Shown in pieces: positions 1 to 9,391 of a stretch of DNA of 64,000 nucleotides; position 1 is the first letter of the stretch, and the number at the start of each line of letters is the position of its first letter. The stretch spans positions 223,576 to 287,575 of the forward strand of contig JAFEDK010000007.1 of NCBI GenBank assembly GCA_018241665.1. The letters run 5' to 3'. The DNA comes from Pseudomonadota bacterium (GTDB lineage: Bacteria > Pseudomonadota > Gammaproteobacteria > Burkholderiales > Rhodocyclaceae). The translations under genes were made by a program, and so were the position numbers. The notes beneath the pieces are model-generated. The model did not search any database. It was given only the letters and a program-made list of their open reading frames with translations, and was not told the origin of the DNA.

Positions 1-102
1 ACGCTGTGCAGCCGGAGCCTCCAGGGCTGTCGCCGGCGCCGAAAGCAGGACTGGCGTGGCAAAGACAAGGGCCAGCAGGGACCGGATCAAGCTGTTCTTC
101 AC
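1..102 (-). CDS. Exported protein, N-terminal part only (cut by window edge)
   Basis: The reading frame runs off the left edge; only the first 34 codons are visible. It begins with GTG at 102-100, preceded by GGAG seven bases upstream. The residues form a clear signal peptide: a basic start (KNSLIR), a hydrophobic core (LLALVFATPVLL) and a probable cleavage site near SAPATA-LE. The mature protein therefore lies outside the window and its function cannot be read. It is divergent from the methyltransferase to its right. Confidence rests on the signal peptide and ribosome binding site; length and family are unknown. Confidence 0.6.
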   Translation of the reverse strand, partial: MKNSLIRSLLALVFATPVLLSAPATALEAPAAQR

Positions 103-320
103 TGTATTACTCCAGGGATGCGGGTGTTGCGGAAGGGAACAAAGCTACATGCTTCCGGAAGCTCCGTCGACAGCAGAAATTGCGAGATGTTCGTAAAGTT
201 AGGCCAATTTTGGCGAGAATCTATGTCGCGTGAACTTCTGCGACGCCACGCAATCACTTCGGATGGGCATATCGCTGCCCGTTGAAAACGGAGCCACTCA
301 CTTCCATGGAGGACAGTCCG

Positions 321-959
321 ATGAATCAGGAAAGCATCTGGAGCAAGCGTTACCAGGACGCCGGCGACGACTATCTGTTCGGCACCGAACCCAACCGCTT
401 TCTGGCCAAGCGGGCGGCGCGCCTGCAGGACGGTAGCCGGGCACTGTCGGTGGCGGACGGGGAGGGACGGAACTCGGTGTGGCTGGCGGAGCAGGGGCTG
501 GATGTCACGGCCATCGAGATCTCCGCGGTGGCGGTCGAAAAGGCCCGTCGCCTGGCCGCCGGCAAGAAGGTGGATGTGCGCTTCCTGCAGGCCGACATGC
601 TGGCGCCGGGCTGGCCACCAAGCGAGCTTCAGGCGCACTTCGACTGGGTAGTCGGCATCTTTATCCAGTTCGTCGGACCGGAATGGCGTGAGCGGCAGTT
701 CGATGTGATGAAGCAGATGACCCGGCCGGGAGGGCGGATCCTGCTCCAGGGCTACACGCCGAAACAGCTCGAATACGGTACGGGCGGCCCCTCTGCGGTC
801 GAAAACCTCTACACCGGAGACGTCCTGCGGGAAGCCTTCAGCGGCTGGGAGATCGAAGAGCTCGTGGAGTACGAGGAGGACATCACCGAGGGCAGCGGGC
901 ACCGAGGACGTTCCGCCTTGATAGGTCTGATTGCCCGCAAACCACCCGAAAAGGCCTAG
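321..959 (+). CDS. Class I SAM-dependent methyltransferase
   Basis: A protein of 212 residues with a Rossmann-type methyltransferase core. The SAM-binding motif I is seen as LSVADGEGRNSVWLA, followed by an acidic residue after strand 2 (VTAIEIS) and QADM after strand 3. The substrate is not identifiable; TehB-like and thiopurine-type small methyltransferases have the same size. I chose ATG 321 because GGAGG lies eight bases upstream; ATGs at 282 and 306 are in frame but poorly placed. The gene stands alone between a divergent exported protein and a large signalling protein, so context does not suggest a substrate. Confidence 0.8.
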   Translation: MNQESIWSKRYQDAGDDYLFGTEPNRFLAKRAARLQDGSRALSVADGEGRNSVWLAEQGLDVTAIEISAVAVEKARRLAAGKKVDVRFLQADMLAPGWPPSELQAHFDWVVGIFIQFVGPEWRERQFDVMKQMTRPGGRILLQGYTPKQLEYGTGGPSAVENLYTGDVLREAFSGWEIEELVEYEEDITEGSGHRGRSALIGLIARKPPEKA

Positions 960-973
960 CAACAACCCGGAAT

Positions 974-1030
974 GGGTATTTCACGCCGCAAGTGTGAAAT
1001 ACCCCAAGCAAAACGCGCTTAGTATTTCAC
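974..1030. promoter_or_regulatory. Inverted repeat plus a third half-site upstream of the hybrid kinase
   Basis: A perfect 11-bp inverted repeat, GGGTATTTCAC at 974-984 and its complement at 994-1004, is separated by 9 bases. TATTTCAC occurs a third time at 1023-1030. No T-tract follows, so it is a poor terminator for the methyltransferase gene. Three copies of one half-site about 100 bp before the next start look more like an operator. The binding protein is unknown. Confidence 0.45.
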
Positions 1031-1131
1031 TCGGTTCTTGGACGACCGAAGTGTAGCCTGCTGGAGTCTTGCATGGCCGCTGATTGTTTCCAGGGCCGCT
1101 TTGCTGGATGCGACGTGAGCAGGGGTATGTC

Positions 1132-4100
1132 ATGGATGCGAGCGCACACGGCGCGAAGAACGAGCCTGATTTCCGGCGCCTTTTCAATGCTGCGCCGGGC
1201 CTCTATCTGGTTCTCGGCCAGGATCTGAAGATCGTCGCAGTCAACGAAGCCTATGCCCGGGCGACGAAGACTCATCAGGGCGATATCCTCGGCAGGCATA
1301 TCTTCGATGTCTTCCCTGACAATCCGGACGACCCTGGCGCCGAAGGTGTGCGCAATCTTCGTGCATCCCTTCAGCGGGTATTGCAGACCGGCCAGCCAGA
1401 TGCAATGCCGGTGCAAAAATACGACATCCGCCGTCCGGCCGAGGAGGGAGGCGGTTTCGAGTCGCGTTACTGGAGCCCGCTCAATACGCCGGTCATGGAC
1501 GAGGCAGGAGCACTCGCCTACATCATCCACCGGGTCGAGGACGTCACCGATTTCGTCCGTCTCAGGCAGCAGGGCATCGAGGAGAGCCGCCTCAACGACA
1601 GCCTGCGGCAGCAGGCCTTGCGCATGGAGACGGAGGTCTTCGCCCGATCCCGTGAGGTGGCCGAGTCCAGCGCGAAGCTGAAGACGGCCAATGAGGAACT
1701 CGACCGGCTGTACCAGAGGACACTGGAACGTGATGAACTGAAGACACAGTTCTTCTCCAACGTCAGTCACGAACTGCGCACACCGCTGACACTCATCCTC
1801 GGGCCTTTGGAGGGCCTGCTTGGCGCCCCCAATCTGGATGCCGATGCTCGGCATCGGCTCAATGTGGTCCTGCGCAACGCACGTCTGCTGCATCGGCAGG
1901 TAGACAACCTGCTCGACATCGCCCGGCTCGACGCTGGGCGCATGGTGCTTCGCTATGCACGCCTCGACTTGGCGGGCCTGCTACGCGTGGCTGCTTCCCA
2001 TTTCGATACGGTCGCTGCCGACCGCCACATCGAGTATCGGGTCGAGGCGCCCCCAGCGCTTCTGATCGAGGCCGACGCAGAAAAGTGCGAACGGGTGTTC
2101 CTGAACCTGCTATCCAATGCATTCAAATTCACGCCGGATAGTGGAGTCATTCTGGTCAGCCTCGCGCTGCATCAGGATCATGCCTTGGTTCAGGTCGCCG
2201 ACAGCGGCCCGGGCGTGCCCGAATCCATGCGTTTACACGTTTTCGACCGTTTCCGCCAGGTCGAGGGCAGGGCTGGAAGGCCCCATGGAGGCTCCGGCCT
2301 TGGTCTGGCGATCTCTAAGGAGTTTGTGCTGTTGCACCAAGGGAGCATCGAGCTCGCTTCGGCCGATCAGGGGGGCGCCCTGTTTTCCGTCCGGCTTCCC
2401 GTGCAAGCGCCGTCCGGGGTCGTCGTGGCGCCACAAGTCCCCGATCCATCAAGCTTGGCAAGCGCTTACGTGGAGGGCGCCACGCCGCCGTCGCCATCCC
2501 CGACCACGATCGATGTCGCTGCCGGTGCACCGCTGATCCTCGTGGTCGAGGACAATCCGGACATGCATGCCTTCATCGCCGGCGCACTGAAGGCCCGCTA
2601 TCGCGTCGCCAGCGCCTTCGACGGCCAGGCTGGGCTGGAGATGGCCTTGGACCTGCTTCCGACGCTGATCCTGTCCGATGTGATGATGCCCCGCATGGAC
2701 GGCGACCAGTTGGTGGAGGCCTTGCGGCGTTATCCGCAGCTCGACGACACGCCGATCGTCATGTTGACTGCCAAGGCCGACGACGCACTGCGCAGCAAGC
2801 TGCTGCAGCACGGGGTACAGGACTACATCCACAAGCCTTTTTCAGCCAGCGACCTGGAAGCGCGCGTGTCCGGATTGCTGCGTGAGCGGCAGCGTGTGGG
2901 TTCCCGACTGCAAGTTCTTGAAGAACGGTTCCGAGCGACCTTCGAGCAGGCTGCGGTCGGTATCGCTCATGTGGCAACCAACGGTCAGTGGTTAAGGGTC
3001 AACCAGAAACTCTGTGACATCGTTGCCTACCCGCGAGACGAACTGTTGCAGTTGAACTTCCAGCGCATCACCCACCCCGACGACCTGGCTGAAGACGAAG
3101 CCCTGGTGGGGCGTGTACTGGCTGGAGAGATCGACAGTTATGGCCTGGACAAGCGCTATATCCGCAAGGACGGCCGAGAAGTCTGGATCCATCTGACGGT
3201 CGCGCTCGTGCGGGACGCCGCGCATGCGCCCGATTACTTCATCTCGGTCGTGGAGGACATTGCTGCCCGCAAGGCTGCGGAAGCGGCCCTGGTCGAACGG
3301 GAAGCCCGGCTGCGCCAGGCGGCAAGCGTATTTGAATGCGCCCGGGAGGGCGTGATGATCACCGACGCCGACGGAATGTTGCTCGCGGTGAATCGCGCCT
3401 TCGTGGACATCACCGGCTACGGCGAAGCTGAAGTGCTCGGCCGCAATCCCAGTCTGCTCCGTTCCGGTCGTCACGGTCCGGAGTTCTTTCAGGCGATGTG
3501 GATCAGTCTCGCCCAAACGGGGCAGTGGCAGGGCGAACTCTGGAACCGGCGCAAGAACGGTGAGCTTTACCCCTGCTGGATGACCATGTCGCGGGTTACC
3601 GACGAGCACCAACGCACCATCAACTACGTAGCCTTGCTTACCGACATCAGCCAGGTTCGCCGCAGCGAGGAGCAGCTTGCGCACCTCGCCCATTACGATC
3701 CGCTGACCGAGCTACCCAATCGCTTGCTGCTGCAATCCCGCCTGGAACATGCCCTGGACCACGCCCGACGCGGCGGCAAGCGGGTCGCGCTGCTGTCCAT
3801 CAATCTCGACCATTTTCAGACCATCAATGACAGTCTCGGCCACGGGATGGGGGATCTGTTGCTGCTGGAAGCATCGCGGCGCCTGCAGACGCGGGTGCGC
3901 AGCGAGGACACCCTCGGCCGCCTCGGTGGTGACGAGTTCCTGCTGATCCTCGAATCGGTGACCAGCCCCGACACCGCAGCGGAAGCGGCCCAGTTCATCC
4001 TTTCTGCGCTTGAAACCCCCTTCCGTTTCGGGGAAGAGACGGAGTTGTACATCGGGGCAAGCATCGGGATCAGCCTGTTCCCAGACAACGGGCAGACTGC

Positions 4101-4998
4101 CAACGAGCTGCTCAGAAACGCCGACATCGCCTTGCATCAGGCAAAGGCGCAGGGCAGAAACCGTTTCTGTTTCTACACCACCTCGATGAATGCCGATGCA
4201 ATTGCCAGGCTGGAGTTGAACGCCGCCTTGCGTCGGGCTATAGGGCGCAGGGAGTTCGCGCTCTACTACCAACCCAAGGTGAACCTGTTGAGCGGCCACA
4301 TCACCGGTGCCGAGGCATTGATCCGCTGGCCCCGCGGCGACCGGGTGGATGCGCCGGGCAGCTTCATCCCGCTGGCTGAAGCGAACGGACTCATCGTCCC
4401 CATCGGAACCTGGGTGATCGATGAGGCCTGCCGCCAGTTGCACGTCTGGCAAACACGCTTTGGCGCCTGGGGGCGGGTGGCCATCAATGTCTCGGCGCTG
4501 CAGTTCCGCTCAGGCAAACTGCAGGAGATCGTTGGTGCCGCGCTGACTCGCCATGCCCTTCCGGCCGGCAGTATCGAGCTCGAGCTGACAGAAAGCATGC
4601 TGATGGACGATCCGCTGCAGACCATCGAGGTCCTGCATGCCCTCAAGGGGCTGGGCGTCAATCTGTCGCTTGACGACTTCGGCACCGGCTATTCGAGTTT
4701 CGGCTACCTGAGCCGCTTCCCCATCGATGCCCTGAAAATCGATCGGTCATTCATCCAGGGCATCACTGCGGATCCTGAATCGGGATTGATCGCCGTTTCC
4801 ATCGTGGAGTTGGCCCATCGAATGAAGCTGAAGGTAGTGGCCGAAGGAATAGAAACCGTCGTGCAGCGGGATTATCTGAAGGCCTGCGACTGCGACGAGA
4901 TGCAAGGCTACCTGTTCTCCAGGCCCTTGCCCGCGGCGGATTTCGAAGACCTCTTGCAGCGCCAGACCCTGGCTGCAACGCGGACGCCGCTCCAGTGA
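1132..4998 (+). CDS. Hybrid sensor histidine kinase / receiver / GGDEF-EAL protein
   Basis: A protein of 1288 residues combining two signalling outputs. In order: an N-terminal PAS domain (about 10-130), a coiled region, HisKA with the phospho-accepting His near 213 (NVSHELRTP), a HATPase with DSGPG and GGSGLGLAI motifs, a receiver domain with Asp near 516 ([13 protein letters not shown]) and Lys in HKPF, two further PAS domains, GGDEF near 932 (GGDEF intact) and EAL near 1061 (AEALIRW) with a DDFGTGYSS loop. It could therefore both phosphorelay and make or degrade cyclic di-GMP; which activity dominates cannot be told. No transmembrane segment is evident, so it is probably cytosolic. ATG 1132 is chosen because it follows a purine-rich AGGGG and starts just before the first PAS domain. 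Fusion of a complete hybrid kinase to GGDEF-EAL in one chain is uncommon. Confidence 0.9.
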   Translation: MDASAHGAKNEPDFRRLFNAAPGLYLVLGQDLKIVAVNEAYARATKTHQGDILGRHIFDVFPDNPDDPGAEGVRNLRASLQRVLQTGQPDAMPVQKYDIRRPAEEGGGFESRYWSPLNTPVMDEAGALAYIIHRVEDVTDFVRLRQQGIEESRLNDSLRQQALRMETEVFARSREVAESSAKLKTANEELDRLYQRTLERDELKTQFFSNVSHELRTPLTLILGPLEGLLGAPNLDADARHRLNVVLRNARLLHRQVDNLLDIARLDAGRMVLRYARLDLAGLLRVAASHFDTVAADRHIEYRVEAPPALLIEADAEKCERVFLNLLSNAFKFTPDSGVILVSLALHQDHALVQVADSGPGVPESMRLHVFDRFRQVEGRAGRPHGGSGLGLAISKEFVLLHQGSIELASADQGGALFSVRLPVQAPSGVVVAPQVPDPSSLASAYVEGATPPSPSPTTIDVAAGAPLILVVEDNPDMHAFIAGALKARYRVASAFDGQAGLEMALDLLPTLILSDVMMPRMDGDQLVEALRRYPQLDDTPIVMLTAKADDALRSKLLQHGVQDYIHKPFSASDLEARVSGLLRERQRVGSRLQVLEERFRATFEQAAVGIAHVATNGQWLRVNQKLCDIVAYPRDELLQLNFQRITHPDDLAEDEALVGRVLAGEIDSYGLDKRYIRKDGREVWIHLTVALVRDAAHAPDYFISVVEDIAARKAAEAALVEREARLRQAASVFECAREGVMITDADGMLLAVNRAFVDITGYGEAEVLGRNPSLLRSGRHGPEFFQAMWISLAQTGQWQGELWNRRKNGELYPCWMTMSRVTDEHQRTINYVALLTDISQVRRSEEQLAHLAHYDPLTELPNRLLLQSRLEHALDHARRGGKRVALLSINLDHFQTINDSLGHGMGDLLLLEASRRLQTRVRSEDTLGRLGGDEFLLILESVTSPDTAAEAAQFILSALETPFRFGEETELYIGASIGISLFPDNGQTANELLRNADIALHQAKAQGRNRFCFYTTSMNADAIARLELNAALRRAIGRREFALYYQPKVNLLSGHITGAEALIRWPRGDRVDAPGSFIPLAEANGLIVPIGTWVIDEACRQLHVWQTRFGAWGRVAINVSALQFRSGKLQEIVGAALTRHALPAGSIELELTESMLMDDPLQTIEVLHALKGLGVNLSLDDFGTGYSSFGYLSRFPIDALKIDRSFIQGITADPESGLIAVSIVELAHRMKLKVVAEGIETVVQRDYLKACDCDEMQGYLFSRPLPAADFEDLLQRQTLAATRTPLQ

Positions 4999-5279
4999 GG
5001 CCATCTATTGCGCTTCAGCTCGCGCATCAGGACAGCCCGGTTGAGGGTAAGAGCTGCACCTCGTGCCTGGAATTCATCGAGGGTAGCTCAGCCACCGCAT
5101 TGGGTCGCTGAAAGCTCATTCCAGGCGACGATGAGATTTCACCGAATGGCTACTGCACCCTGTGGAACACGATGTAGGCGCTGCCGATGGCGGGTAGGAG
5201 AGTTGGTAGGACAGTCCTCCGCTGGATGGGCGGTTGGTCGCTCGATGGGCAACATTCCGGACATGGTGTGGTCCCCACG

Positions 5280-5840
5280 TCAGCGGCAGAGCGCGGCAAT
5301 GAAGTCATCCGCCTGCGGCCAATCGCCGAAGCCGGACGCGGGATTCAGGTGCCCGACGGCGCCGATATTGACGAAGCGACTATCCCAGTCTCTGGCGAGG
5401 GCTTCGACCCGGTCGATGCTACCGAGGGGATCGTTGGTGCTCGCCGCGACGATGCTCGGGAACGGTAAACGAGTGCGCGGCACCGGGAACCAGCCGTTGT
5501 CGCGCAAGGCTTCCTGGGTCGGATAGCCGGCGGGCAGTGGCGTGTCGAAATCCGGTGGCGTGGCCAGCAGCGCGCCCTGAATGGGCCGGCGAGGGGATTT
5601 CGCCCAGTGGGCAACGATCAGCACGCCGCCGCTGTGGGCCACCAGGATCACCGGGCCGTCGACACCGGCCAGGGTTTCTTCCAGGGCTTCCACCCGGGCC
5701 GCGAGGCTCAGCTTGTCTTTTTCCAGTGGCGGCACCGTGCGGACCTTGGGCAGGCGGGCGGCCAGCAGAGTCTGCCAGTGTTCAGCCACGTGGTCTCGAA
5801 GGCCGGGGACGATGACGATGGTGGGGGTTTGATCGTTCAT
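5280..5840 (-). CDS. RBBP9/YdeN-type alpha/beta hydrolase
   Basis: A protein of 186 residues of the small serine hydrolase family that includes human RBBP9 and Bacillus YdeN. It starts with the typical IVIVPGLRDHVAEHWQ, where YdeN relatives have PG...S..HW. The nucleophile Ser is in VAHSGG, the acid Asp is probably in STNDPLG, and the catalytic His is in VGHLNPASGFG near the C-terminus. The cellular substrate of this family is generally unknown. It is the last gene of the minus-strand cluster, about 40 bp after the MFS transporter gene. The roughly 280 bp to its left, up to the signalling gene, shows no convincing feature. Confidence 0.85.
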   Translation of the reverse strand: MNDQTPTIVIVPGLRDHVAEHWQTLLAARLPKVRTVPPLEKDKLSLAARVEALEETLAGVDGPVILVAHSGGVLIVAHWAKSPRRPIQGALLATPPDFDTPLPAGYPTQEALRDNGWFPVPRTRLPFPSIVAASTNDPLGSIDRVEALARDWDSRFVNIGAVGHLNPASGFGDWPQADDFIAALCR

Positions 5841-5881
5841 GACGCGTGAGGACTAGGTGATTCGCTAAAATGGTTCGAGGT

Positions 5882-7189
5882 TCAAGCAGCGCCGTTCGGG
5901 CGTTTGCCGAGGCGGGCCAGGTCGGATACGTAATTGCGTCGGCCGATGATGAAGGCCAGCGCAGCCAGCAGCGGGACGAAGGGGATCACCTGCAGCGCGA
6001 ACCGGAGGCTGAAGTGGTCTGCGAGAAAGCCGGTGACAAAGGGGCCGGGTGCCAGGCCCAGCAGGTTGTTGGCCAGGGTCAGTGTCGCGAAGGCTGTCGC
6101 GTGGATGGCGGTCGGGGTGAGGTTGGCGACCATCGCACCGGCCGGGCCTGACGTGCCGGCCGCCACGAACATGCCCAGGCCGATCGCAATCAGTTGGGCG
6201 CTGCCGGTCGGCAACTGAAAGGCCGTGCCCAATAGCACGCAGGTGCCCACGCTGTAGATGATCGCCATCCACCACTTGCGGGGGGCGACCCGACGGCTGA
6301 CAGCGTCCGTCATCATGCCGCAGGCCACCATGCCGACGGCGCCGATCAGCACGAACAGGGCCGAGGTCAGGCCAGCCCGGTCGGGCGGCATGGCGTAGTA
6401 GCGGTTGAGGTAGCTCGGCATCCAGGCCATTACCGACGACATGACGATCAGTTGCAGCCCGCTGCCCACGTAGGCGCAGATCACTGACCGGGACGAGAAC
6501 AAGCCGGCCAGCAAGGCTCGCAGGCCACGTGGCGAGCCGCTGGCTTCACGGCCTGCGGGGCGGATGCTGCCGACCCGCTTGTCGGTGACGGTCAGGAAAT
6601 ACAGCACCACCAGCGCCGCGCCGAACAGGGCCATCGCGCCGAAGGCCCAGCGCCAGCCGAATCGCGAGGCGATGAAGCCGCCGGTGGCCATGCCGAGCAC
6701 GGAGCCGAAGGCCCCGCCGGCCATGAAGGCGCCGGTCAGCGTGGAGCGCAGGTGCGCCGGGAAGATGCTCAGGATCAGCGCAATGCCCACGCTGCCGTAG
6801 GCCGCTTCGCCAACGCCGACGCAGAAGCGCGCGATGAACATCTCGCCGTAGTTCTCGGCGAGGGCGCAGGCCAGCGTGGCGATGCTCCACAGCGCGGCCA
6901 TCAGGGTCACGCTACGCACGCGTCCCCAGCGGTCAGCAACGACGGACAGGGGAAAGGTGAGGAGGCCGACCAGCAGCGCGACGATGCTGCTGAGGGAGCC
7001 CAACTGGGTGTCGGACAGGCTCCATTCCGCCTTGAGGAGGGGAAAGACGGCATTGAGGACCTGCCGCGACATGTAATCGGAAAGCAGTAGGCCGAAGGTC
7101 AGCGCGAACACGACCCAGGCGTATCGCCGCGAGATGCCCGGTTCGACGGCATCGTCGAAGCTGGCGCTGTCGATGGTATGGATGGCCAA
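5882..7189 (-). CDS. MFS transporter
   Basis: About 435 residues with twelve predicted hydrophobic segments, and the loop DRWGRVRS after segment 2 matching the MFS signature D-R-x-G-R-R. It resembles the anion/organic-acid symporter side of the superfamily (ACS, ExuT/aromatic acid type), though the substrate is not readable. No ATG lies near the start; I prefer TTG at 7189-7187 (L-A-I-H-T-I-D) because GAGGAG sits six bases upstream. A TTG at 7207 lies within or before that ribosome binding site. It follows the beta-keto acid cleavage enzyme gene in the same direction, suggesting that it imports the substrate of this cluster. Confidence 0.85.
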   Translation of the reverse strand: MAIHTIDSASFDDAVEPGISRRYAWVVFALTFGLLLSDYMSRQVLNAVFPLLKAEWSLSDTQLGSLSSIVALLVGLLTFPLSVVADRWGRVRSVTLMAALWSIATLACALAENYGEMFIARFCVGVGEAAYGSVGIALILSIFPAHLRSTLTGAFMAGGAFGSVLGMATGGFIASRFGWRWAFGAMALFGAALVVLYFLTVTDKRVGSIRPAGREASGSPRGLRALLAGLFSSRSVICAYVGSGLQLIVMSSVMAWMPSYLNRYYAMPPDRAGLTSALFVLIGAVGMVACGMMTDAVSRRVAPRKWWMAIIYSVGTCVLLGTAFQLPTGSAQLIAIGLGMFVAAGTSGPAGAMVANLTPTAIHATAFATLTLANNLLGLAPGPFVTGFLADHFSLRFALQVIPFVPLLAALAFIIGRRNYVSDLARLGKRPNGAA

Positions 7190-7260
7190 GATTGTCTCCT
7201 CTCGCAATCGCCGCCACTACGCCGTGCGCGTGGCGATCGTTCTGATGTTGGCTTGCCGGC

Positions 7261-7280
7261 GGGGACGCCGGAGCGTCCCC
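7261..7280. repeat. GC-rich hairpin between the BKACE and MFS genes
   Basis: GGGGACG and CGTCCCC pair around a 6-base loop. No U-tract follows on either strand. It may trim or stabilise the mRNA between the two genes; this is inference from structure alone. Confidence 0.35.
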
Positions 7281-7300
7281 GCGACGGTCGCACGCGCTGG

Positions 7301-8356
7301 TCAGGCGTGCTGGGTGAAGCCGACCTGGCCGGGCTTGCGGTTCGGCGCGAAGCCGTTGGCGGCGAGGGTCGCGTCGGCGCCTTCATAGAAGGTACCGATG
7401 CGGTAGATCTCGCGGGCCTCCTTCGCGTTGGCCACATCCCGGCCAAACTCGTTGGAGAGGCGCACCAGCTGCTCGATCTGCTCGACGGTACCCATCTTGC
7501 GATCGCGGCGCTGGGTCCAGATGTTGTCCTCAATGCCGCAACGCACGTGCAGGCCCATGGCGATGGCCATCATGTTGAGCGGCAGCACGTTGAGCATGGA
7601 GCTCTCCAGGGTCAGCACCGAGCCGTCCGGGCAGGCGCGCACGAAGTTGGCCAGGTTGTAGATGTTCGGCTGGTCGAAACCGCCACCGATGGCGACCCAG
7701 GTCAGGATCAGCGGTACGTTGCAGACACCACGCCGCATCATGCGCTCGACGGTCTCCAGCTGGGAGATGTTGGCCAGCTGGAAGTGGGTCTGGATGCCCT
7801 TGGAGGACAGGCGGCGGATGTGCTCCTCGACCCACTGGGGGCCGGCGGGAATCGTCATCTCGCGGTAGGCGTGGTACATCGCCGGGTCGGCCAGCGTGGT
7901 GCCGCGGATGTCGGCCTCGCACATCTGTTCGACCACGTTCATCTGGTTGGTGTTGATGGCGATGGTGACCTGATCCGGCGTCGGAGTCAGCTCGGCAAGC
8001 ATGTGGCGGGTGTCGTCGGACAGCCACTTGGCGGCTTCGCCTTCGCCTTCCGGCGCGAAGGAGATGGAGCCGCCGACCTGGATGATCATGTCGGGCACAC
8101 GGGCGCGGATGCCGGTGATCAGCTCGTTGAACTTGGACAGGCGCTTGGAGCCCTTGCCGTCCAGTTCGCGCACGTGCAGGTGCAGCACGGTGGCACCGGC
8201 GTTGTAGCAGTCCACGGCTTTCTGGATCTGCTGGTCCATCGTCACCGGGATGTCTTCCGGGAAGTCCTGGGGCATCCACTCGGGCCCGTAGGGGGCGCAG
8301 GTGATGACGAGCTTCTGCATGTTCTCGGGGAACAGGGCGCCGTCGAGGAAGTTCAT
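7301..8356 (-). CDS. Beta-keto acid cleavage enzyme (BKACE, DUF849)
   Basis: A TIM-barrel protein of 351 residues. Known BKACE members use acetyl-CoA to cleave a beta-keto acid into acetoacetate and a new CoA ester (for example 3-keto-5-aminohexanoate or dehydrocarnitine). Family features seen are the early VITCAPYGPEWMP, the metal-binding HLHVRELDGKGS, and QVGGSISF before the middle of the chain. The substrate specificity cannot be told from sequence alone. Its neighbours are an MFS transporter downstream and a TauD-type dioxygenase and a quinone oxidoreductase upstream, all on the minus strand with short gaps. This suggests a small catabolic pathway ending in CoA esters. Confidence 0.9.
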   Translation of the reverse strand: MNFLDGALFPENMQKLVITCAPYGPEWMPQDFPEDIPVTMDQQIQKAVDCYNAGATVLHLHVRELDGKGSKRLSKFNELITGIRARVPDMIIQVGGSISFAPEGEGEAAKWLSDDTRHMLAELTPTPDQVTIAINTNQMNVVEQMCEADIRGTTLADPAMYHAYREMTIPAGPQWVEEHIRRLSSKGIQTHFQLANISQLETVERMMRRGVCNVPLILTWVAIGGGFDQPNIYNLANFVRACPDGSVLTLESSMLNVLPLNMMAIAMGLHVRCGIEDNIWTQRRDRKMGTVEQIEQLVRLSNEFGRDVANAKEAREIYRIGTFYEGADATLAANGFAPNRKPGQVGFTQHA

Positions 8357-8425
8357 TTGATGTCTCCAGTAAGCGTTATTGGATAAAGGTCGGGGAGGGA
8401 GGGAGGGAGAGCGGGGCGCCAGCCT

Positions 8426-9343
8426 TCAGAAGGGCCGGTCGCCGATGATGGCGGCGCGCTCCATCTTGCGATGGCAGGGCGCGTAATCCATGACCGCGTA
8501 GTGCTGGGTCGAACGGTTGTCCCAGATCGCCACGCTGTTGGGCTTCCAGCGCCAGCGCACCTGATATTCCGGGATGTAGGCCTGGCTGATCAGGTACTGC
8601 AGCAGGTCGCCACCGGCCTGGTTGTAGTCCTGGCCGTAGCGCACACGGGTCTTGTTGTGGAAATTGACGAAGTGGGTGGTGAAGGCATTGACGAACAACA
8701 CCTTCTCGCCGGTTTCCGGGTGCGTGCGCACCACCGGGTGCTCGGCATCGGGGTAGGCAGCCTTCATGGCCAGGCGCTTTTCCAGCGGCATGGCAGCCGC
8801 GAAGGACGCGTTGAAGCTGTGGCTGGCGCGCAGTTCGGCAATCTGCGCCTTGATGTCGTCCGGCAGCTTCTCGTAGGCGAGGACCATGTTGGCCCACATG
8901 GTGTCGCCACCGAAGGGCGGGCACTCGACGCAGCGCAGCACGCAGCCCATGGCCGGCGTCTCGCGCCAGGTGCCGTCGCAGTGCCAGGCGTTCTCGTAGC
9001 GGTCCATCGGGTGGTCCGGGGTCTTGTAGATCTGCACCAGGCCCGGCGCGTCCGGATGGCTGGGGGCCATTGGATGATCTTCCAGTTGACCGAAGCGCGA
9101 TGCGAAGGCGACGTGTTCCTGGCGCGTGATGTCCTGGTCGCGCAGGAACAAGACCTTGTACTCGAGCAGCAGGGCGTGGATCTCGTCCGCCAGCGCCTTG
9201 TCCCGCGCGGCGTCGCCCAGGTTCACGTTGAGCAGTTCGGCGCCGATGCTGGCGGTGAGCGGTTCGAACTTCACCGAGGTATTCAGGACACCGGCCCGCA
9301 CGATGGCGGGGGCGCCGGGCTTGCCCTGTACGGCATGATTCAT
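8426..9343 (-). CDS. TauD/TfdA-family Fe(II)/2-oxoglutarate dioxygenase
   Basis: A protein of 305 residues. The iron-binding facial triad is visible as His121 and Asp123 (AWHCDGTW) and His281 (RSTQHYAV), with Arg292 (CHRKMER) placed to bind 2-oxoglutarate. Family members hydroxylate small acids such as taurine, 2,4-D or alkyl sulfates, releasing the leaving group as an aldehyde or ketone. The substrate here is unknown. It lies between the quinone oxidoreductase and BKACE genes in one apparent operon, so its product may feed the beta-keto acid cleavage step (inference). Confidence 0.9.
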   Translation of the reverse strand: MNHAVQGKPGAPAIVRAGVLNTSVKFEPLTASIGAELLNVNLGDAARDKALADEIHALLLEYKVLFLRDQDITRQEHVAFASRFGQLEDHPMAPSHPDAPGLVQIYKTPDHPMDRYENAWHCDGTWRETPAMGCVLRCVECPPFGGDTMWANMVLAYEKLPDDIKAQIAELRASHSFNASFAAAMPLEKRLAMKAAYPDAEHPVVRTHPETGEKVLFVNAFTTHFVNFHNKTRVRYGQDYNQAGGDLLQYLISQAYIPEYQVRWRWKPNSVAIWDNRSTQHYAVMDYAPCHRKMERAAIIGDRPF

Positions 9344-9391
9344 GGTGCTGTCTCCTTTTTATGGCTTGTCGTGGTGAATGCGTTGGTGGCG

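Noticed and set aside
5008-5526. Plus-strand ORF of 172 codons after the signalling gene
   Set aside because: It overlaps the RBBP9-like hydrolase gene in antisense, is rich in Arg and Ser as shadow frames are, and has no ribosome binding site.
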